64,000 nt of DNA, taken from assembly GCF_963665245.1 (NCBI RefSeq), contig NZ_OY762267.1, positions 4,374,001 through 4,438,000 of the forward strand. The letters run 5' to 3'. This DNA comes from an uncultured Paludibaculum sp. Lineage in GTDB: Bacteria > Acidobacteriota > Terriglobia > Bryobacterales > Bryobacteraceae. Below are positions 1-8,875 of the stretch, one piece after another (positions within the stretch are counted from its first letter, which is position 1; every line of letters begins with the position of its first letter). The notes under the pieces were generated by a model. That model did no database searches and was not told where the DNA came from. It saw only the letters and a list, made by a program, of their open reading frames with translations. The position numbers and the translations under genes were made by a program.

Positions 1-38
1 ATAAAAGCGGACAGATTGACTTACTACCGACAGTCTTC

Positions 39-1020
39 TTGACCATCCGCGGCACCGCGGTATCTGAGTCGGCGTACGCGGCGGGGCAGAGATGCCCAGT
101 CTCCGGCTCGACAAATATCTTCGCAAGGGAGATTCGAGTCAGCGATGGAACGACTTCAGGAGAAGGTGGGATCTGCAGCCTGATTCAGGCCACCGCAACA
201 GTGAACGGCGCGGCTGTCGCCTCCAATCTCATGACTCTTGCCTGGAACAGCGGAGCCAGTCAGGCACCGGTCGTGAGTCCCGGGGCGCCGCGGACGCTTT
301 CGCTGCCGAATCCGGCCGTGTTGGACGGGGTTGTCCGCGACGACGGTCTGCCCAACAACGCCCTGACATCGGCGCAGAGCATGGTCAGCGGTCCGGCCGC
401 CATGACCTTCGACAACCCGAATCAGGCCGCGACCACGGTCTCTTTCACCGCCGCCGGCACCGATGAGCTGATCGACGGGAGTTGGGCGACCTACTGGTAC
501 GGCTACGATGGCGAAGGTCATGTGCGGGCGCTGACAGATGCGATGGGTACCGTCACGGACACCTACGACTACGATGCGTTCGGGAGCGTGGTGGGCTCGA
601 CTGGTACGACTCCGAACGCGTATCGGTATCGCGGGGAACAGTGGGACGCCGATCTCGGTCTCTACTACCTGAGGGCACGCTGGTACAGCCCGGTGACAGG
701 CCGGTTCCTGTCGCGGGATCCGCTAGATACAGGCAACAGGTACGCCTATGCGGCGGCAGATCCGGTGAATGGGAGCGATCCGAGTGGGCTGCTGACGCAA
801 TGGACGATCCCCGCGGCAGGTGGCGAGGTGTTGTATGCGTATACGGTGAAGGTGATCGTCTACGGCAGCGCCGCGTATAGCATCTACGCCGTTGGTCACC
901 ACACCCCGGCAGGGCGTGACTTCATCTGCATCCTAAAGTCGGCCGTGTCTGCGGCTCTCGCGGCGTCAGAGTTGGAGCAGGGTTACTTTGGGCTGGCACC
1001 TGACGCGTATGCAAATGGTT
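39..1020 (+). pseudogene. RHS-repeat C-terminal cassette, 5' truncated
   Basis: From about 484 the frame encodes the conserved end of an RHS core (YGYDGEGHV, RYRGEQWD, LGLYYLRARWY, GRFLSRDP, DPSGLL), near-identical to the same part of the long RHS gene at 2350-6828. After DPSGLL it continues into a roughly 75-residue segment (GRDFICILKSA, ELEQGYFG, AYANGCRV) that recurs in the other cassettes. The N-terminal part (39-470) is not RHS: it resembles a bacterial Ig/PKD-like domain (PNQAATTVSFTAAGT) joined abruptly to the RHS sequence at about 475, so the ORF is chimeric. The RHS frame stays open to 1256, but the proline-rich linker and toxin tip lie in the next frame from about 1020, so the cassette is frameshifted. 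RHS shells normally encapsulate and deliver the C-terminal toxin; this copy is too short to form a shell. Confidence 0.8.
103..126 (+). repeat. 24-bp sequence repeated at 103, 8772 and 14703
   Basis: The sequence starting CCGGCTCGACAAATATCTTC is identical over 24 bp at 103-126, 8772-8795 and 14703-14726. At the last two sites it lies within the 364-bp dispersed repeat; at 103 only the 24 bp are shared. At 8772 it lies about 100 bp upstream of an RHS cassette and at 103 about 370 bp upstream of one, so it could mark a recombination joint. No recombinase gene is seen beside it. Confidence 0.8.
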
Positions 1021-1441
1021 GCCGGGTGCGTACTTGTCCACGCCAATCTCACCTGCGCCTCCTTCTTCTCCCACACTATCTAGCCCCCAGCCCGAACCGG
1101 AGCCAACTCCCTCACCACAGCCTTCGGCTCCCAATGGCAATAACCCGTGTGATCCAGGAGGAGAGGGCAAGTCTGTCCACAGGCTCTGGAACCCCGGCGC
1201 GGACTGGGAAAAGGAGTAAGACGTGCCTGGTGGTAGGATTGATGCGGTTAACCTGAGAACGCATACGGTTCTTGAACTTAAACCCTGTAACGGGGGAGCA
1301 TTGTGTAAGGGGCGGAGCCAGTTGAGGAGATACATCCAGGCTCTAGAGGCAATGTTTCCAGAGACCACGGGGCTCTGGGTGGGAAGAACCGTCTGCTACG
1401 AAAGGAACTCGTCAGGTGGCTATGACTTCCACTATCAGTAG
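1019..1441 (+). pseudogene. Broken RHS toxin tip, PD-(D/E)XK nuclease-like
   Basis: In the frame shifted relative to the upstream RHS core there is a proline-rich linker (PAPPSSPTLSSPQPEPEPT) followed, after a TAA at 1217-1219, by a compact domain of about 73 residues with R-I-D-A-V-N, then V-L-E-L-K-P and Q-L-R-R-Y. The D-x(n)-E-L-K pattern is that of PD-(D/E)XK restriction-like nuclease toxins found at RHS C-termini. Two lesions separate it from the shell: a frameshift near 1015-1025 and the TAA. The tip therefore cannot be made as part of the RHS protein. An immunity-type gene overlaps its end by 26 bp, the normal toxin-immunity order. The nuclease assignment rests on the motif only. Confidence 0.6.
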
Positions 1442-1949
1442 GAGAGTCCGGGAATGTGTTGATCGAGCGGCAAGACTCGCTGGCTTTGTTAAGCACTCCA
1501 CTTGGTTTTGGACTAAGTCAATTGAGGGTGATTCTTTGATCTTAATTGTCTATCTCCAGAAATCGCGCTGGGGTGACTCTTTTTATATAGAGCTGGGTGC
1601 GCTATTTGGTGGAACGCCAGAGAAACTACACATTTGGGATGCTCCACTAAGGATGCGAGTTGGGGCTCATGTATCCGACATGCGTGTGACATTGCCGCTT
1701 GACTTCAACCAGGCGGCCAATGTGGAAGGACAACTGAAAGAGCTGGGCGACGCTCTTGAAGTTGGATTGTTCACAGAGCTTTGCTCGATTCGGAGTAGGA
1801 AAGACCTCCTAGCATTCATCGCGCGATGTCAAGACCGCACGGTAAACGGAAAGCGAACGTCATTTCAGGTGTCGCGAGATTTCCTAAGCGAGCTTCAGTC
1901 GGAAAAACACCTGGAAAAGCGAAGGGGCAATGGCGATCTCCAAGTATGA
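1416..1949 (+). CDS. DUF4304-like immunity protein
   Basis: A 177-residue soluble protein with the FVKHSTWFWT, GDSLILIVYLQKSRWGDSFYIELGA and F-x-T-E pattern seen in DUF4304 family proteins, which are frequent immunity partners of polymorphic toxins. It overlaps the end of the PD-(D/E)XK-type tip by 26 bp, so it is the likely cognate antidote. GTG at 1416 is preferred because AAAGGA lies about 9 nt upstream; ATG at 1422 is the alternative. Unlike the toxin it shows no lesion, consistent with retention of immunity after toxin inactivation. Family call is from sequence pattern only. Confidence 0.6.
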   Translation: MAMTSTISRRVRECVDRAARLAGFVKHSTWFWTKSIEGDSLILIVYLQKSRWGDSFYIELGALFGGTPEKLHIWDAPLRMRVGAHVSDMRVTLPLDFNQAANVEGQLKELGDALEVGLFTELCSIRSRKDLLAFIARCQDRTVNGKRTSFQVSRDFLSELQSEKHLEKRRGNGDLQV

Positions 1950-2149
1950 ATGACCTAGCCCCAGCGGTTTCGGAACCCGCGAAAGTGAAGTCACCGTAAA
2001 CTGCTGACTCTCTAGCAAGGTTCACTTTTGTCCAAGACAAATCCGCCAGTTGCGAACCCGGCCCGGCTGGACGTCTGAGAGGGGTGCCCTCCTACAACTA
2101 AGCGTTGGCGCAGTTTCGTTTTCACACCGGGACCGCGCCACGCAAGGAG

Positions 2150-2425
2150 GGCAAGACAATCCTACAAGCCGCCAGTCTTTTCAATCAACTGCTGCACCGC
2201 TTCCCCCGCAATGAGTTCGCCGCTCTCGTCAGGAACCACGGCGCCGAACGCTCCGCCAAAGGCGTCACCTGCTGGACCCAGTTCGTTTCCATGCTCTTCT
2301 GCCAACTCGGCCGCGCCGACTTCCTGCGAGAGATCTGCAGCGGACTCAGTTGCTGCCTCGGCAAACTCGTGTACCTCGGTATCGCCAAAGCGCCCTGCCG
2401 GTCCACCCTTTCTTATGCCAACGAA
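2150..2425 (+). mobile_element. IS4-family transposase N-terminal fragment
   Basis: The frame starting near 2105 reads FNQLLHRFPRNEF, HGAERSAKGVTCWTQFVSML, LREICSGL and STLSYANEHR, the N-terminal (DUF4372-type) region of IS4-group transposases. Homology stops abruptly at about 2425, where the sequence switches to RHS coding in another frame. Only about 90 residues of a transposase of roughly 350-450 remain, so the element is dead. The upstream 1950-2149 holds no recognisable gene. The deletion joint here has also removed the natural 5' end of the long RHS gene. Confidence 0.75.
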
Positions 2426-5400
2426 CACCGGCGTCCGATCAGACGGCGCAGGTGGTGCTGAATGCGGCGACGACGGGCACGGGCAAGATCGGGGTCTTCG
2501 ACCCCACGGGCCTAGCCAACGGCGCGTATTGGGTGGAGCTCCGGGCCACCAACGCATCGGGCCAGACGATGACGAGTCTGGTACTGGTAAACGTAGCAGG
2601 CGAGTACAAGCCGGGCCGCGTGACGGCGACGGTGACGGATCTGGTGGTGCCGGCTCCGGGGCTGGCGATTCGCGTGGACCGGACCTATGACAGCCTGGAC
2701 CGCGGCCGGTCGATGGACTTCGGCTACGGCTGGCGGCTGGGGCTGCGGCTAAACATGGAGACGTCGCCGACGGGCCATGTGACGTTCACGCTGAACGGCC
2801 GGCGGAGGACGTTCTATTTCACTCCGGCGGCCAATCCGATCTTCCAGTATTGGTTCGTGCCGCAATACACGGGAGAACCCGGCTTCTACGGCAAGCTGGC
2901 GACGACGGGGGACAACTGCAGCGGTGTCCTGCGACGCGACGGGAACCAGTGGGCGTGCGGGGTGGACAACGAAGGCCAGAAGTACGAGCCGGCTGGGTTT
3001 GTGTACACGGATCCCGGCGGACGCGCGTACACGATTGGGGCGGACGGGTCGTTGCAATCGATCAAGGATCTGAACGGCAACACGCTGACGGTGACGGCGG
3101 CGGGCATCAGTTCGACGAGTGGTCTGGCTGTGCCGTTCGTGCGGGATGGGCAGGGACGAATCACAAAGATCACGGATCCGCTCGGGCACGAGTATGTCTA
3201 CGCCTACAATGCGGCGGGTGAGTTGGCGGAGGTGACGTATCCGAGTATCACCACGCCGGCGCAGTATGAATACGACACCAGCCATCTGTTGACCAAGGAG
3301 ACGGACCGGCGTGGGAACGTGGCGGGGACCTCGACCTACTATGCCGACGGGAAGCTGAAGAGTGTCACCGACGCCCTCAGCAACACGACGCAATACGAGT
3401 ACGACCCGGCTGCGAACAAGACCACGGTGACGAACCCGGATGGCGGCACGGTTGTGACGATCGCCGATGCCTACGGCTCGCCGCTCAGCATTACGGATCC
3501 GCTGGGCCGGGTGACCACCAACACGTTTGATGGCAACCACAACTTGCTGACGACGACAAACGCGATCGGCAAGACGACTACGTATACCTATGATGCCGGC
3601 GGGTTCCGCACGTCGAAGAAGGATCCGCTGGGCAACACAACGAGCATGGTGTACAACGCCTCCGGTGGGCCCACATCCATTACGGACCCATTGGGCCACG
3701 TGACCACCGGCGTCTACGATGCGCAGAGCCGGCCGACACAGCTTAGCGACAGCCTCGGCCAGCTTGCGACGGTTGTTTACGACTCAGCGGGCAACATTAC
3801 CAGTCTGACCAACGCCAGCGGTAACACGAGCCTGTTCACTTACGACACGCAGGGCAACGTGTTGACGCAGGCGGATGCACTGAACCGGGCGACCACCTAC
3901 ACCTATGACTCGTTCGGCAACCGGCTATCCGCCAAGGACCCACGAGGCAACACTACGCAGTACGCCTACGACGTGCTCAATCGCCTGATCAGCACGACCA
4001 ATGCCGCGGGTGGGGTTGTCACACAGGAACATGACGAGAACGGCAATCTCACAGCGACCGTCGATGCATTGTCGCACCGGACCACGTACATCTACGATGC
4101 GGCGAACCGGCAGACGCAAGCCACTTACCCGGACAGTTCGACGTCGCAAACCACCTATGACTGGCGCGGCAATGTACTGACTCAAACAGACCAGGCCGGC
4201 CGCGTTGCGAAGTATACCTACGACCTGGCTGGACAGGTCTTGAACATCACGGCGGCGTTTGGGACGACCGATGCTTCCACGGTCAGCAGCACTTACGATG
4301 CGGCGGGCCGGGTGTTGACGCGCTCGGATGGCCGCGGCAACGTCACCACGTCGGGCTACGACGACGCGGGCCGTCTCACCAGTCTGCAAACTCCGTCGGG
4401 CACAACAAGCTTCGCCTACGATGCGAGCGGACGGCGCACCGCGGTGACCGATGCCAACAATCACACCACGCAGTCCGACTACGATGCTCGGGGCCGGTTG
4501 ATCAAGACGAGCTACGCGGACGGCTCGACCACGCAGTCAACCTACGACGGCGCGGGCCGGCAACTGACGTGGACCGACCAGGCGGGCAAGATCACCACGC
4601 GGCAGTATGATGCGGCCGGCCAACTCCTCACGGTGACCGACGCCATGAACCAGGCGACGCAGTACGGCTACGACGCGGCAGGCAATCTGACCACTCGTAC
4701 CGACGCCAACGGGCACACGACCACCGATACGTTCGATGTGCTGAACCGCTTTGCCGGGCGGACCTGGCCCGCCGGCGGCACGGCATCCTCGAGCAGTTTT
4801 GACTCAGCGGGAAACCTGTTGTCGAGCACCGACCACAATGGCAAGACGACAACTTACGCGTATGACCTGCTGAGCCAGTTGCTGCAAAAGACGCCGGACG
4901 CGAGTTTGAGCGAGCCGGCCGTCAGCTACACCTACACAGCCACGGGACAGCGGGCCACGATGACGGACGGGTCGGGCACGACGACCTACAGCTACGACAA
5001 CCTGGACCGGCTCATCAGCAAGGCAACGCCGCAGGGCACGCTGACCTACACCTACGACAGCAATGGCGACGTGACTTCGCTGCAATCGTCGAATGCGAAC
5101 GGCGTGTCGCTGGGCTATACATACGACGCGCAGAACCGGGTCGCCACCGTGGTGGACCGGCGCCAGGCGGCGGGCCTCGATACAACCGTTTACACGTACG
5201 ACGCCGCCGGCAATCAGGCAACGGTGACCTACGGCAACGGGGTTCAGCAGACGTTCGCTTACGATGCTGTGAATCGGCTGACGCAGGCTCCGCTGTTGAA
5301 GGGCGCTACGCAGTTCCGGAGCTTTAGCTACGGCCGTGCAGCGACGGGCCACATTCTGTCGGTCACGGAGAACTCGGGCCGCTCGGCGACTTATGGTTTC

Positions 5401-6828
5401 GATAATGCATGGCGGTTGACAAGCGAAGCGGTTGCATCCGACCCGGCTGGCGGCAATGGCTTGCTGAACTTTGGGCTGGATCCGGCGAACAACCGGTTGT
5501 CGCTGGCCTCGACGTTGAGCGGCATCCTGGCTCAGTCGTTCAGCTACAACGCGAACGACCAGATCAATGGTGAGACCTACGACAACAACGGCAACACGTT
5601 GACATCGGGCGGCAAAACCTATGGCTGGGACTTCGAGAATCGACTGAAGTCGTTCAACGGCGGCGCGGTGACGATGGTGTACGACGGTGACGGCGCCCGG
5701 GTGGCGAAGACCACATTCGCCGGCACGACCCGGTACTTGGTGGATGATCTCAACCCGACGGGCTACGCGCAGGTCGTGGAAGAACTCCAAGACGGCATCG
5801 TCCATCGGCGGTACGCCTATGGGCCGCGGAGGATCACCGAAACGGAGTCGGTCAGCGGGAGTTGGGCGACCCACTGGTACGGCTACGATGGCGAAGGTCA
5901 TGTGCGGACGCTAACGGATGCGACGGGCACCGTCACCGACACCTACGACTACGATGCGTTCGGGAACGTAGTGGGCTCGACTGGAACCACGCCGAACGCG
6001 TACCGGTATCGCGGCGAGCGGTGGGATGGAGACCTTGGGCTCTACTACTTGAGGGCGCGCTGGTACAACCCGGTGACGGGCCGGTTCCTGTCGCGGGATC
6101 CACTGGATACGGGCAACAAGTATGCCTATGCGGCGGCCGATCCGGTGAATGGGAGCGATCCGAGCGGTCTGCTGACGCAATGGACGATCCCCGCAGTAGC
6201 CGGAGAGGCGCTATATGCCACTACCGTTCAGGTGATTGTCTATGGCGGTGCCGCGTACGACGCCTACTATATCGGGCGATACACGACCGTCGGCCGTGAC
6301 TTCATCTGCATTCTAAAGTCGGCGACGTCCGCGGCGCTGGCAGCCTCGGAGCTTGAACAGGGTTACTTTGGGTTGGTACTGGACGCGTATGCGAATGGTT
6401 GCCAATTGTCCACTCCGCAGCAAACCAAGAAGCCCTTCTGCGAGCTTGAGACGATACCGGGGTATGGCGAACAGTATAAGTGCAAGGACTTCGTTGACAA
6501 CCTAAAGGAACCGGGCGACACGATACTCTACTACCACAATCTTCCAGAAATGGCCTCCGATTACATTTGCGGCGCAGATAGCCCGAGGGTGCTTGAGGGA
6601 TTCAGGAACTGCCGACGGATGGCCGTTTCCTCCGCCGGTCAACATTGGGCACTACTGAGGCACACCGATGGGCTTGTCTACGATTCCTATCTGACAGGGC
6701 CTGTTAGTCGAGGAGAGTGGGAAAGCCTGTTCATTGTAGAACCATCAGCATATCCTGGCAGCACGGTCACCATCGGTGAGGCAGACGCCACGGGAATTGG
6801 CAAAATAGAAGCAAATCCGATAAACTGA
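2350..6828 (+). CDS. RHS-repeat protein with papain-like C-terminal toxin tip, N-terminus lost
   Basis: A 1492-residue RHS/YD-repeat protein. After a short Ig-like stretch (about residues 28-80) come AGEYKPGRVTATVTDLVVPAPG, a long series of YD repeats (for example YTYDAGGF, TTYTYDSFGN) and the RHS core end with DPSGLL at residues 1270-1275. RHS proteins form a hollow shell holding a cleaved C-terminal toxin. The tip (about 1357-1492) has Cys1378 in YKCKDF, His1432 in GQHWALL and Asp1445 in VYDSY, the order and spacing of a papain-like (Tox-PL) Cys-His-Asp triad, so a protease or deamidase toxin is inferred. An immunity gene follows by 9 nt. The first ATG (2350) lies inside the IS4 remnant in another frame, and no signal peptide or delivery domain remains; the true start and expression are doubtful. 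Confidence 0.85.
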   Translation: MLPRQTRVPRYRQSALPVHPFLCQRTPASDQTAQVVLNAATTGTGKIGVFDPTGLANGAYWVELRATNASGQTMTSLVLVNVAGEYKPGRVTATVTDLVVPAPGLAIRVDRTYDSLDRGRSMDFGYGWRLGLRLNMETSPTGHVTFTLNGRRRTFYFTPAANPIFQYWFVPQYTGEPGFYGKLATTGDNCSGVLRRDGNQWACGVDNEGQKYEPAGFVYTDPGGRAYTIGADGSLQSIKDLNGNTLTVTAAGISSTSGLAVPFVRDGQGRITKITDPLGHEYVYAYNAAGELAEVTYPSITTPAQYEYDTSHLLTKETDRRGNVAGTSTYYADGKLKSVTDALSNTTQYEYDPAANKTTVTNPDGGTVVTIADAYGSPLSITDPLGRVTTNTFDGNHNLLTTTNAIGKTTTYTYDAGGFRTSKKDPLGNTTSMVYNASGGPTSITDPLGHVTTGVYDAQSRPTQLSDSLGQLATVVYDSAGNITSLTNASGNTSLFTYDTQGNVLTQADALNRATTYTYDSFGNRLSAKDPRGNTTQYAYDVLNRLISTTNAAGGVVTQEHDENGNLTATVDALSHRTTYIYDAANRQTQATYPDSSTSQTTYDWRGNVLTQTDQAGRVAKYTYDLAGQVLNITAAFGTTDASTVSSTYDAAGRVLTRSDGRGNVTTSGYDDAGRLTSLQTPSGTTSFAYDASGRRTAVTDANNHTTQSDYDARGRLIKTSYADGSTTQSTYDGAGRQLTWTDQAGKITTRQYDAAGQLLTVTDAMNQATQYGYDAAGNLTTRTDANGHTTTDTFDVLNRFAGRTWPAGGTASSSSFDSAGNLLSSTDHNGKTTTYAYDLLSQLLQKTPDASLSEPAVSYTYTATGQRATMTDGSGTTTYSYDNLDRLISKATPQGTLTYTYDSNGDVTSLQSSNANGVSLGYTYDAQNRVATVVDRRQAAGLDTTVYTYDAAGNQATVTYGNGVQQTFAYDAVNRLTQAPLLKGATQFRSFSYGRAATGHILSVTENSGRSATYGFDNAWRLTSEAVASDPAGGNGLLNFGLDPANNRLSLASTLSGILAQSFSYNANDQINGETYDNNGNTLTSGGKTYGWDFENRLKSFNGGAVTMVYDGDGARVAKTTFAGTTRYLVDDLNPTGYAQVVEELQDGIVHRRYAYGPRRITETESVSGSWATHWYGYDGEGHVRTLTDATGTVTDTYDYDAFGNVVGSTGTTPNAYRYRGERWDGDLGLYYLRARWYNPVTGRFLSRDPLDTGNKYAYAAADPVNGSDPSGLLTQWTIPAVAGEALYATTVQVIVYGGAAYDAYYIGRYTTVGRDFICILKSATSAALAASELEQGYFGLVLDAYANGCQLSTPQQTKKPFCELETIPGYGEQYKCKDFVDNLKEPGDTILYYHNLPEMASDYICGADSPRVLEGFRNCRRMAVSSAGQHWALLRHTDGLVYDSYLTGPVSRGEWESLFIVEPSAYPGSTVTIGEADATGIGKIEANPIN

Positions 6829-6837
6829 GACTTCCCC

Positions 6838-7506
6838 ATGTTCTTCAACCTTCGATTGCTGGAACGGATCCGGACTGAGCCTCTGCCGCTCACAGGAGAT
6901 CAATCTGTTCTGTGTTTGCGGTCATTTTTAGATGGATATGCACACAATCGCAGCCTTCGTGCGCCCGAAGCGATATGGTTTCCCATTAACGACCACCTAC
7001 GAGCTAAATACGGAATATCGCAAAGCGCCCACGGATATCCCGAGTTGCTGTTGCTAGTCAGTAGTGGTGATACTGCTGCCTTCACTTTGTTCTTCAGCGA
7101 ACTGGACGAATATCTGACTGCGCACGGAACTGCGGCTTCGGATCCATCGAGTTGGCGCTATCCTCTGCCGCAGGATGTTGAGGGCGTCGAGCGGCTATTT
7201 CCTTTAATGGAAACACTTAGAGCCATGGAGGCGCGCCCGGCAATGTATCTTGGCGCCCCTTCTGTTACGCGTCTACACGCATTTTTGGCTGGTGAGTTGA
7301 CTGCGCTCCAGGACGACGGTCGCGACATTGGAGAGATGGGGCTCTTACATCCCTTTGAATCGTGGCTCAATGCCAGGGAGCGGTTCCCTTTCCGTTACCG
7401 GTGGGATCGCATTTTGCTGTTTCGGAATGGCGGCCGTGACGATGACGCCTTTGACGAGTTCCTCGAGCTTTTCCGATCTTACATGGAGGACGTTCTGCCA
7501 CAGTAG
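6838..7506 (+). CDS. Probable immunity protein for the papain-like RHS toxin
   Basis: A 222-residue soluble protein starting 9 nt after the toxin stop, the position of a cognate immunity gene. The middle contains MEARPAMYLGAPSVTRLHAFLAG, a signature that I recognise from small immunity-type proteins (RPxMYLG...S..RL.AFL.G); the rest is acidic with aromatic residues. No membrane segment or signal peptide is present, as expected for protection in the cytoplasm. The family has no name I can give with certainty. The pairing with the papain-like tip is inferred from adjacency. Confidence 0.6.
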   Translation: MFFNLRLLERIRTEPLPLTGDQSVLCLRSFLDGYAHNRSLRAPEAIWFPINDHLRAKYGISQSAHGYPELLLLVSSGDTAAFTLFFSELDEYLTAHGTAASDPSSWRYPLPQDVEGVERLFPLMETLRAMEARPAMYLGAPSVTRLHAFLAGELTALQDDGRDIGEMGLLHPFESWLNARERFPFRYRWDRILLFRNGGRDDDAFDEFLELFRSYMEDVLPQ

Positions 7507-7639
7507 TTGGTTTCCGCCGCAGAAGTAGCGGTTTCCTAGAACAATTGCTATCGCGGCGCTTACACTGTTTCAGTTGTGTCTTCATGGATTTTGCTGGTGA
7601 GCGCTACGTGAACCCCATGTCCTCCGACCCGACAGCCTC

Positions 7640-7860
7640 TACTTCATCTGGCCATCAGGCGACGCGGACTGACGCCACTTCCATTCATCCGGCAGTCAGT
7701 CGGCCAGGTCGCTGAGGCGCACCGACGGTAGGTTTCTCAGTAGTTGCGTCAAGTAGAGTTGCGGGTCCCCCCCGTGGCGCCGGCAGGTGCTTGTCAGGCT
7801 CGCCAGAATCGCTGCGGTCCGGCCGCCCCTCGCATTGCCCACGAAGAGGGAGTTCCTGCG
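7640..7860 (-). mobile_element. IS66-family transposase C-terminal remnant
   Basis: On the minus strand the translation NRRNSLFVGNARGGRTAAIL, TCRRHGGDPQLYLTQLLRNLPSV and, after an in-frame TGA, LPDEWKWRQSASP matches the C-terminus of IS66 transposases. The TGA stands where the family has Trp (D-W-LPDEW), so the fragment is a pseudogene. Its N-terminal side is cut at about 7860, where RHS sequence on the other strand begins. No IS66 accessory genes or ends were seen. Confidence 0.7.
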
Positions 7861-7869
7861 GTTCAGCAA

Positions 7870-7977
7870 TACGAGTTGAACCGGCTCAAGGCGGTCACCG
7901 ACAACCGGCTGCCCTCGGGTCACAACGGGACCACGTACTCGTACGACGTCGAAGGAAATGTGAGCGAGATCGTCTGT
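7870..7977 (+). pseudogene. RHS-repeat fragment of about 35 residues
   Basis: The plus strand encodes YELNRLKAVTDNRLPSGHNG followed by TTYSYDVEGNVSEIV, a YD-repeat fragment isolated between an IS66 remnant and an IS21-like remnant. It has no start or stop of its own and differs in sequence from the neighbouring RHS copies (NRLPSGHNGTT does not recur), so it appears to derive from a different RHS gene. Confidence 0.6.
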
Positions 7978-8009
7978 AAGCGTCTCAATGCAGATTGCGA
8001 GCGATGCCG

Positions 8010-8285
8010 ATCAGCGTTCCGATGTCAAACCGATCGCGATTCCGAACTTATGCCGATCACCATTCCGAGGTGATGCCGATCACCGTCGGTTAGGCTCGGA
8101 CCGGCTCCGGCTCGCCGGAGCGGACGGCGCTGGACAATCGAGCCCGCGGTTCTCCAATCCTCCTTTAGGAGGTTCGGTTGCCACAGAAGAGGTTGTCTAT
8201 GAATAAGTTGAAAGCCGTCCTACGGTTGTCTGCCCAGGGGCTCAGGCAGCGCCGAAGCGCCTCGAAGCTCCTCAGCCTGACCCAT
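8010..8285 (+). mobile_element. IS21-like element left-end remnant
   Basis: A noncoding stretch with repeated TGCCGATCA and ATTCCGA words (8010-8095), of the kind found as multiple terminal repeats of IS21-family elements, is followed at 8199 by the reading frame MNKLKAVLRLSAQGLRQRRS, which resembles the N-terminal helix-turn-helix of IstA transposases. Homology fades within 30 residues and there is no IstB. The call is by pattern only. From 8286 to 8511 nothing was recognised. Confidence 0.45.
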
Positions 8286-8511
8286 CCCACCGCAATTCGC
8301 CAAAACAAAGCCCCAGTTGGGTGCAATCACCCAGGAATCTCTATGATCCAGCCCGAGTCAGCACTCAGATCATGGGTGCCCACCACCCTCCTCGGAGAGT
8401 CACCGCCCCGCTACCCAACATCGCAGGCGTGATCCTGCGCCATATTTCACAAAAAGTACAGAGCAGAACGGAATCAGCACACGCAAAACGCAGCTGGGCC
8501 GGGTCCGAGTG

Positions 8512-8875
8512 CCCTCTTGTGGCCGTGCCTTTGTGCCTCAGTCGAGGGATTCACCATAGACGGATCCCCCGCGACGCACCTCTATCGGCACGTCCTTCCC
8601 TTCCGCGAACAGATAACCGCCTCCGGATCTCCGCACCCCCACCCGGACCCACTCCAGGAGGAACTGAAGGAGGCGTCGGCCGACGATAACACGGTCCCGT
8701 CAACCGTTCATGCCGCCGCCCCGAAATCCCAGCTTCTCTCGCATTTTCGACCTCCAACCGGCTTCTGTTCACCGGCTCGACAAATATCTTCGCAATGGAA
8801 TCAGTCGCTTGCGGCTGGACACCGCCAAAACGCTTGGTTCGGTCGTGTACAACTCACAGCGAGGTGAGAAGGATG
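8512..8875 (+). repeat. 364-bp dispersed repeat, copy 1
   Basis: Aligns without gaps to 14443-14806 (constant offset of 5931 bp), with around one base in ten differing by eye. It ends with CTCACAGCGAGGTGAGAA, after which copy 1 runs directly into an RHS cassette (RYLVDDLNPTG). Several frames are partly open in both copies but none has a recognisable product. It contains the 24-bp sequence also found alone at 103. It may be a decayed mobile element or a shared recombination scar. Confidence 0.85.

Noticed and set aside
1217..1219. TAA in the first toxin linker as a recoded stop like the UGA in the rhodanese gene
   Set aside because: TAA is not used for selenocysteine, and a frameshift lies just upstream, so decay is the simpler reading.
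4804..5901. Long minus-strand frames inside the RHS gene (also 11707-12639)
   Set aside because: They mirror the GC-rich RHS coding strand, recur only where RHS sequence is duplicated, and show no recognised domain.
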